Source: an uncultured Collinsella sp. (lineage in GTDB: Bacteria > Actinomycetota > Coriobacteriia > Coriobacteriales > Coriobacteriaceae). Taken from it: a DNA stretch of 64,000 bases. Shown piece after piece: positions 59,702 through 64,000 of this stretch; the first letter of the stretch is position 1; each line of letters starts with the position of its first letter. The notes beneath the pieces are model-generated. The model ran no database searches. It saw only the letters and a list, made by a program, of their open reading frames with translations, and had not been told where the DNA came from. The position numbers and the translations under genes were made by a program. The stretch is taken from contig UQKQ01000010.1 of assembly GCA_900541645.1 (NCBI GenBank), positions 3,395 to 67,394 on the forward strand, written 5' to 3'.

Positions 59702-61339
59702 ATGCAACATATCGATCGGATTATCCGCTCCAAGAACGTCTTTACCGCGCAAGACGGCATCGATACCGCCCGCGAGCTGGCGATTGCCATCGCAGGCGAC
59801 CGTATCGTCGCAGTCGGTGAGCCCGATGACGTGATCGCCGCCGCTCCTGCCGCCACGTCGGTTATCGACTACGGCGAGCAGTTTGTCTGCCCCGGTTTCC
59901 ATGACGCTCATCTGCACTTCTTCCATACCTCGGTCGGTTCCTCGCCGTACATGCTCATGGATATGGGCACGTCCGAGTCGGCACTGGTGCAACATGCGCT
60001 CGAGTTTTCCCAGGACTTGCCCGACGACGCCTGGGTTGTGACGCAGGGCTGGCGCGATTACCGTTGGGACCCGCCCGAGCATCCTAGCAAGGCGTCGCTC
60101 GATGCGGCATTCCCCGATCGTCCCTGCGTTATGTATTCGGGCGACGGGCACACGCTTTGGCTCAACAGCCGTGCACTCGAGGCGCTCGGCGTCACGCGCG
60201 ACAGTGAGCCGCCGGCGGGCGGCAGCTACGACAAGGACGCAAACGGCGAGCTCACGGGCATTGCTCACGAGGCAGCTGCTATGCAGCTGCTACCGCGCTG
60301 CCTTGAGTGGCTGGGCGAGGATCGCATCGCAAGCGCTTACGCCGATCAAATGAGGCGGATGGCCGAGCAGGGCATCACCTCGATATGCGATATGTCGCTC
60401 ATGCCCATGCCGGGCTGCGATTTTATCCGCGATGACGTCTACGACAAACTGCAGGCAGCTGGCAAACTGGGCATCCGTGCCCATCTGTTCCCCACGTTGC
60501 TGGATGACCAATCGCGCTTAGAAGAACTGCAGACCCGCTACGCGAACAACGCGCTGCTCTCGGCGCCTGGTTTTAAGCAGTTCTTCGACGGCGTCTCGAG
60601 CGAACACACGGCCTATCTCACCGATCCCTATACCAACCCGCGCTTCCCGGGCGATCAAGGTCGCCTGACGGTTCCCGTCGAGCGCATGCGCAAGCTGGTC
60701 CTGGCGGCAGCCGAGCGCGGCCACACCGTGCGCATCCACGTTATCGGCGACGGCGCCATCCATGCCGCACTCGATATCTTTGAGGAGGCGGCAGAGCTCT
60801 ACGGCTTGCCCCAGCACGGCCATAATACGCTTGAGCATCTGGAGAACCTCCTGCCCCAGGACATCGATCGTCTGCGCAAACTCAACGTCATTGCCTCGAG
60901 CCAGCCCTGTCACATTACGCTCGACCCGGGCGGCCCCGAGCGCGACCTGGGCTTGGAGCGTAGCCGCATCATGTGGCCGTTTGCGACCTATAAGCAGCGC
61001 GGCATCCGCCAAGCCTTCGGCACCGATAGCCCCATCACAGCCGTTACCAGCATGAACGTGCTCTACACGGCTATCACCCGCCAAGACCCCCGCAGCCACT
61101 GGCCCGAGGGCGGTTGGCTGCCGAGCGAGCGTATCGATGCGGCAACGGCCCTGCGCAACTACACCCTGGGCAGCGCCTACGCGGCAGGCGACGAGCAAAA
61201 CCTCGGCAGCCTGGAACCCGGCAAATACGCCGACCTGGTAGTCCTGGACCAAAACCCACTCACCATCGACCCCCAAGAACTCCAAGCCACCAAAGTCCAA
61301 GCCACCTACCTGGCAGGTAACTTAATCTACGAGCGCTAG
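59702..61339 (+). CDS. YtcJ-like metal-dependent amidohydrolase
   Basis: A 545-residue protein of the amidohydrolase-3 (YtcJ) group. The N-terminal beta-sandwich gives ELAIAIAGDRIVAVGEPDD; metal ligands are His-x-His in CPGFHDAHLHFF, with later His in VRIHVIGDGAIHAAL and HLENLLPQD, and Asp in AFGTDSPITAVT. The C-terminus closes with LEPGKYADLVVLDQNPL. Related enzymes hydrolyse formamides or hydantoin-like compounds; the substrate is unknown. ATG at 59690, 59696 and 59702 are all in frame; 59702 is a conservative choice after AGATGGGG. Confidence 0.9.
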   Translation: MQHIDRIIRSKNVFTAQDGIDTARELAIAIAGDRIVAVGEPDDVIAAAPAATSVIDYGEQFVCPGFHDAHLHFFHTSVGSSPYMLMDMGTSESALVQHALEFSQDLPDDAWVVTQGWRDYRWDPPEHPSKASLDAAFPDRPCVMYSGDGHTLWLNSRALEALGVTRDSEPPAGGSYDKDANGELTGIAHEAAAMQLLPRCLEWLGEDRIASAYADQMRRMAEQGITSICDMSLMPMPGCDFIRDDVYDKLQAAGKLGIRAHLFPTLLDDQSRLEELQTRYANNALLSAPGFKQFFDGVSSEHTAYLTDPYTNPRFPGDQGRLTVPVERMRKLVLAAAERGHTVRIHVIGDGAIHAALDIFEEAAELYGLPQHGHNTLEHLENLLPQDIDRLRKLNVIASSQPCHITLDPGGPERDLGLERSRIMWPFATYKQRGIRQAFGTDSPITAVTSMNVLYTAITRQDPRSHWPEGGWLPSERIDAATALRNYTLGSAYAAGDEQNLGSLEPGKYADLVVLDQNPLTIDPQELQATKVQATYLAGNLIYER

Positions 61340-61356
61340 CCCCATACCCCACCCAC

Positions 61357-61392
61357 AAGGGGCGCGTTTCAGCAACGTGCCCCCTTCTTGTT
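61357..61392 (+). terminator. Terminator after the YtcJ-like gene
   Basis: AAGGGGC / GCCCCCTT pair followed by CTTGTT. Confidence 0.65.
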
Positions 61393-61426
61393 CGCACCAT
61401 CCGCATCGCCATTTTGCTGTACTGAC

Positions 61427-61637
61427 TTTTCTGAATGCCGGGCCCGAATTAGTTAACCTGGCTCCCGTGTGGCTCCGGAGGGGCGGGGCATAAGGTTTAT
61501 CGCGAGTTCCGCACGAGCCGAAGGCCACTTAATGTGGCCTTCGTGCGAGCAGGACTGCCCGAGCAGGAAACCTTATGCCCCGCCCCTCCGGAGCCACACG
61601 GGAGCCACTGCTAAGTTATCCCCCGGCATTCAGAAAA
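61427..61637. repeat. 211-bp nested palindrome with perfect 39-bp inner arms
   Basis: The outer arms TTTTCTGAATGCCGGG (61427-61442) and CCCGGCATTCAGAAAA (61622-61637) are exact inverses. The inner arms 61460-61498 and 61568-61606 (core GGCTCCGGAGGGGCGGGGCA) are an exact 39-bp inverted repeat. The centre has a hairpin with GAAGGCCACTTAATGTGGCC (about 61511-61547). The pieces between the arms (61443-61459, 61607-61621) do not pair. It lies between the YtcJ-like gene and groES; nothing in 61340-61774 looks coding. Confidence 0.92.
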
Positions 61638-61774
61638 TCTAAGTGCCAAAAAATAAGATTTTTTGACTCCGTGTTGTATAACCCGCCATTCGTGGGTACC
61701 ATTCAACGCGTACGCAAACAAAAAGGGTTAATTCGCGTGGCATAACCACGCGGCCCAAAAAGGAGGAGACAAGC

Positions 61775-62068
61775 ATGTCGTCTTTGAAGCCGCTTGCAGA
61801 TCGTGTTCTGGTCAAGCCCGACGAGGCCGAGCAGAAGACCGCTTCTGGTCTGTATATCGCTAGCAACGCCCAGGAGAAGCCGCAGCGCGGCACCATCGTT
61901 GCCGTTGGCGCCGGCAAGGTCAACGACAAGGGTGAGCGCATCCCCATGGACGTCAAGGTCGGTGACGTTGTCATCTATGGTAAGTTCGGTGGCAACGAGG
62001 TCAAGGTCGACGGCGAGAAGTATCTGCTGATGCGCGCCGACGACATCTACGCTGTCGTCGAGGCCTAG
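61775..62068 (+). CDS. groS: Co-chaperonin GroES
   Basis: A 97-residue GroEL lid subunit: LKPLADRVLVKPDEAEQKTA at the N-terminus, the mobile loop around SGLYIASNAQEKPQ, and DVVIYGKFGGNEVKVDGEKYL. AAAAAGGAGGAG precedes the ATG. First gene of the groESL operon. I saw no CIRCE operator (TTAGCACTC...GAGTGCTAA) in the 100 bases upstream. Confidence 0.97.
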   Translation: MSSLKPLADRVLVKPDEAEQKTASGLYIASNAQEKPQRGTIVAVGAGKVNDKGERIPMDVKVGDVVIYGKFGGNEVKVDGEKYLLMRADDIYAVVEA

Positions 62069-62164
62069 TCTCGTCAGAATCTCTGATTCGTCTTTGAACG
62101 CGCCCGCCGCATAGGACTCGGAAGCGGCGACGCGAGTCACATTTCTTTTGGAGGATTACCTACC

Positions 62165-63802
62165 ATGGCAAAGAACATTACGTTCAACACCGATGCCCGC
62201 GCTAAGCTTGCCAAGGGCGTCAACACTCTGGCCGACGCCGTTACCGTCACCATGGGCCCCAAGGGCCGCTACGTTGCGCTGCAGCGCACGTTCGGTGCTC
62301 CGACCATCACCAACGACGGCGTTTCTGTCGCCAAGGAGATCGAGCTCGAGGACAACATCGAGAACATGGGTGCCCAGCTGGTGAAGGAGGTCGCCACCAA
62401 GACCAACGACACCGTGGGTGACGGCACCACCACCGCAACCCTGCTCGCTCAAGCCATCGTCAACGACGGTCTGCGCAACGTCGCCGCTGGCGCCAACCCG
62501 CTGGCCATCCGTCGCGGCATCGACAAGGCCGTCAGCGCCGCCGTCGCCGAGATGAAGAAGCAGGCCAAGCCGGTCGAGACCAAGGAGCAGATTGCTTCCG
62601 TCGGTACCATCTCCGCCGGTGACCCCGAGGTCGGCGAGAAGATCGCCGAGGCCATGGAGGTCGTGGGCAAGGACGGCGTCATCACCGTCGAGGATTCCCA
62701 GACGTTCGACATCACCATCGACACCGTCGAGGGCATGCAGTTCGACAAGGGCTATGTCTCCGCTTACTTCGTCACGGATAACGACCGCATGGAGGCCGTG
62801 ATGAAGGATCCGTACATCCTCATCACCGACCAGAAGATCTCCAGCGTCCAGGACATCATGCCTGTTCTCGAGGCTGTCCAGCGCGCTGGCCGTGGCCTGC
62901 TCATCATCGCTGAGGACATCGATGGCGAGGCTCTGCCGACCCTCGTCCTCAACAAGATCCGCGGCGCCCTCAACGTCTGCGCCGTCAAGGCCCCGGGCTA
63001 CGGCGATCGCCGCAAGCGCATCCTGGAGGACATCGCCGTCCTCACCGGTGGCCAGGCTGCTCTGGACGAGCTGGGCGTGAAGGTCGCTGACATCACCGCC
63101 GATATGCTCGGTACCGCTAAGTCCGTCACCATCTCCAAGGACAACACCGTCGTCGTCGGCGGCGCTGGCTCCAAGGAGGCCATCGACGCCCGCATCGCTC
63201 AGATCAAGGGCGAGATGGAGAACACCACTTCTGACTTTGACCGCGAGAAGCTCCAGGAGCGCCTGGCCAAGCTCTCCGGTGGCGTTGCCGTCATCAAGGT
63301 CGGCGCTGCTACCGAGTCCGAGCTCAAGGAGATCAAGCACCGCGTCGAGGACGCCCTGCAGGCTACCCGTGCTGCTGTCGAGGAGGGCATTGTCGCCGGC
63401 GGCGGCGTCGCCTTCATGGACGCTGCTCCTGCGCTCGATGCTGTCGAGATCGACGACCCCGAGGAGAAGATCGGCGTCGACATCGTCAAGAAGGCTCTGA
63501 CTGCTCCGGTCGCTACTATCGCCAAGAACGCTGGTTTTGAGGGCGCTGTCGTGGTCGACAAGGTTGCCGAGCTGCCCGCCGGCCAGGGTCTCAACTCTGC
63601 CAACGGCGAGTGGGGCGACATGATCGAGATGGGCGTCCTCGATCCCGTCAAGGTCAGCCGCGTCACCCTGCAGAACGCTGCTTCTGTCGCCAGCCTGATC
63701 CTCATCACCGAGGCCACCGTCTCCGATGTGCCCAAGAACACTCAGCTTGAGGATGCTATCGCTGCTGCTACCGCTGGTCAGCAGGGCGGCGGTATGTACT
63801 AA
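62165..63802 (+). CDS. groL: Chaperonin GroEL
   Basis: A 545-residue ATP-dependent chaperonin. Seen: VTMGPKGRYVALQRTFGAPTITNDGVSVAKEIELED, the ATP-binding DGTTTATLLAQAIV, and a GGM-type C-terminus (QQGGGMY). TTGGAGG lies before the ATG. Follows groES after 96 bases, which is the usual arrangement. Confidence 0.97.
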   Translation: MAKNITFNTDARAKLAKGVNTLADAVTVTMGPKGRYVALQRTFGAPTITNDGVSVAKEIELEDNIENMGAQLVKEVATKTNDTVGDGTTTATLLAQAIVNDGLRNVAAGANPLAIRRGIDKAVSAAVAEMKKQAKPVETKEQIASVGTISAGDPEVGEKIAEAMEVVGKDGVITVEDSQTFDITIDTVEGMQFDKGYVSAYFVTDNDRMEAVMKDPYILITDQKISSVQDIMPVLEAVQRAGRGLLIIAEDIDGEALPTLVLNKIRGALNVCAVKAPGYGDRRKRILEDIAVLTGGQAALDELGVKVADITADMLGTAKSVTISKDNTVVVGGAGSKEAIDARIAQIKGEMENTTSDFDREKLQERLAKLSGGVAVIKVGAATESELKEIKHRVEDALQATRAAVEEGIVAGGGVAFMDAAPALDAVEIDDPEEKIGVDIVKKALTAPVATIAKNAGFEGAVVVDKVAELPAGQGLNSANGEWGDMIEMGVLDPVKVSRVTLQNAASVASLILITEATVSDVPKNTQLEDAIAAATAGQQGGGMY

Positions 63803-63821
63803 GGCCGACAAGGTCTAGAAC

Positions 63822-63845
63822 TCCCACCGGGAATCCGGTGGGCGT
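63822..63845 (+). terminator. Hairpin after groEL
   Basis: CCCACCGG / CCGGTGGG stem around GAAT, 20 bases after the stop; T-rich only after GACGGGGG. Confidence 0.6.
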
Positions 63846-63866
63846 GACGGGGGTTTCTCTCCGGAA

Positions 63867-63930
63867 CGTCCTCGGACATGCAAAGAGGCTCCGCATCGCG
63901 CTTCGCGCTGCGGAGCCTCTTTGCGTCCTG
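63867..63930. terminator. Strong hairpin with flanks shared with the pfkA element
   Basis: GCAAAGAGGCTCCGCA (63880-63895) / TGCGGAGCCTCTTTGC (63909-63924), loop TCGCGCTTCGCGC. The flanks CGTCCTCGGACATG (63867-63880) and CGTCCTG (63924-63930) both recur, inverted, around the hairpin at 4999-5058. It separates groEL from the convergent gene at the window end and may end both. Confidence 0.8.
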
Positions 63931-63936
63931 ACGCTC

Positions 63937-64000
63937 CTATTTGGCAAGGTGTTTTTTAGAATCCATTTTGCGCTCGGCCTCGAAGGCCTGCCTGTCCCAA
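63937..64000 (-). CDS. 3' end of an unidentified gene (truncated)
   Basis: On the minus strand an open frame enters from the window edge and ends at TAG (63937-63939). The visible residues WDRQAFEAERKMDSKKHLAK are charged, like a C-terminal tail. The convergent arrangement with groEL and a strong intervening hairpin support it. Too short to assign. Confidence 0.45.
   Translation of the reverse strand, partial: WDRQAFEAERKMDSKKHLAK

Noticed and set aside
1..64000. tRNA or rRNA genes and transposases
   Set aside because: No cloverleaf with a GGTTCGA-type T-arm, no rRNA-like stretch and no DDE or Y1 transposase motif were seen in either strand.

Overview
The window reads as chromosome of a high-GC Gram-positive gut anaerobe of the Coriobacteriia, most likely Collinsella. 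The evidence is strong G/C third positions, an AmaP-DUF2273-Asp23 envelope-stress operon, a very large fused 2-hydroxyacyl-CoA dehydratase activase/dehydratase, a sortase-anchored protein with a LAQTG signal, DUF6020 and DUF4013 membrane proteins, and many short intergenic hairpin repeats. The genus is inferred from gene content and was not tested by a search. I saw no rRNA, tRNA, phage gene or transposase.

Layout. 1-3242: 3' end of a MacB/LolD-type ABC ATPase and its FtsX-like permease. 3243-5108: repeat-rich DNA around an XRE-membrane regulator. 5109-12108: housekeeping and metabolism (6-phosphofructokinase, linear amide C-N hydrolase, M18 aminopeptidase, 2-hydroxyacid dehydrogenase, SEC-C methionine aminopeptidase, radical SAM protein). 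12334-15604: alpha/beta hydrolase, then a degenerate-GGDEF/receiver/HD-GYP protein paired with an Hpt protein. 15808-16706: DUF2975 membrane protein plus XRE regulator.

16780-22390 is the most notable segment: a compact, lower-GC cluster that looks like a ribosomally synthesised, radical-SAM-modified peptide (RiPP) system. A 42-residue six-cysteine peptide gene, too short to be called by most ORF finders, is followed by a transcriptional hairpin, an ABC ATPase with two permeases, a radical SAM/SPASM maturase with all expected Fe-S cysteines, and a fused ABC exporter without a peptidase domain. Most of these genes overlap by a few bases, consistent with one operon.

22419-26740: a polar amino acid (probably glutamate) ABC importer next to a gamma-glutamyl hydrolase. 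27197-39373: DXS, an HD protein, a CmpB-type membrane protein, AmtB and PII, a HAD phosphatase, and a TetR regulator beside the 1,596-residue activase fusion. 39856-47295: a small membrane-anchored protein, a DUF389 protein carrying an EF-hand loop, a 1,169-residue coiled-coil/CAP surface protein, and an OPT transporter. 47488-57938: CoaX, dCMP deaminase, an NifU-like protein, Lgt, DUF6020, YebC, the Asp23 operon, YitT and a zinc-ribbon DUF4013 protein. 58070-63802: two divergently transcribed amidohydrolases, then groES-groEL. The last bases hold the 3' end of a minus-strand gene.

The second theme is intergenic repeats: (i) hairpins with a constant GGGACAGG core but covarying stems; (ii) three ~67-bp elements with ~20-bp inverted arms; (iii) an array of six 17-mers in alternating orientation with a ~40-bp period; (iv) several very long nested palindromes. 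None is explained by a gene in the window.
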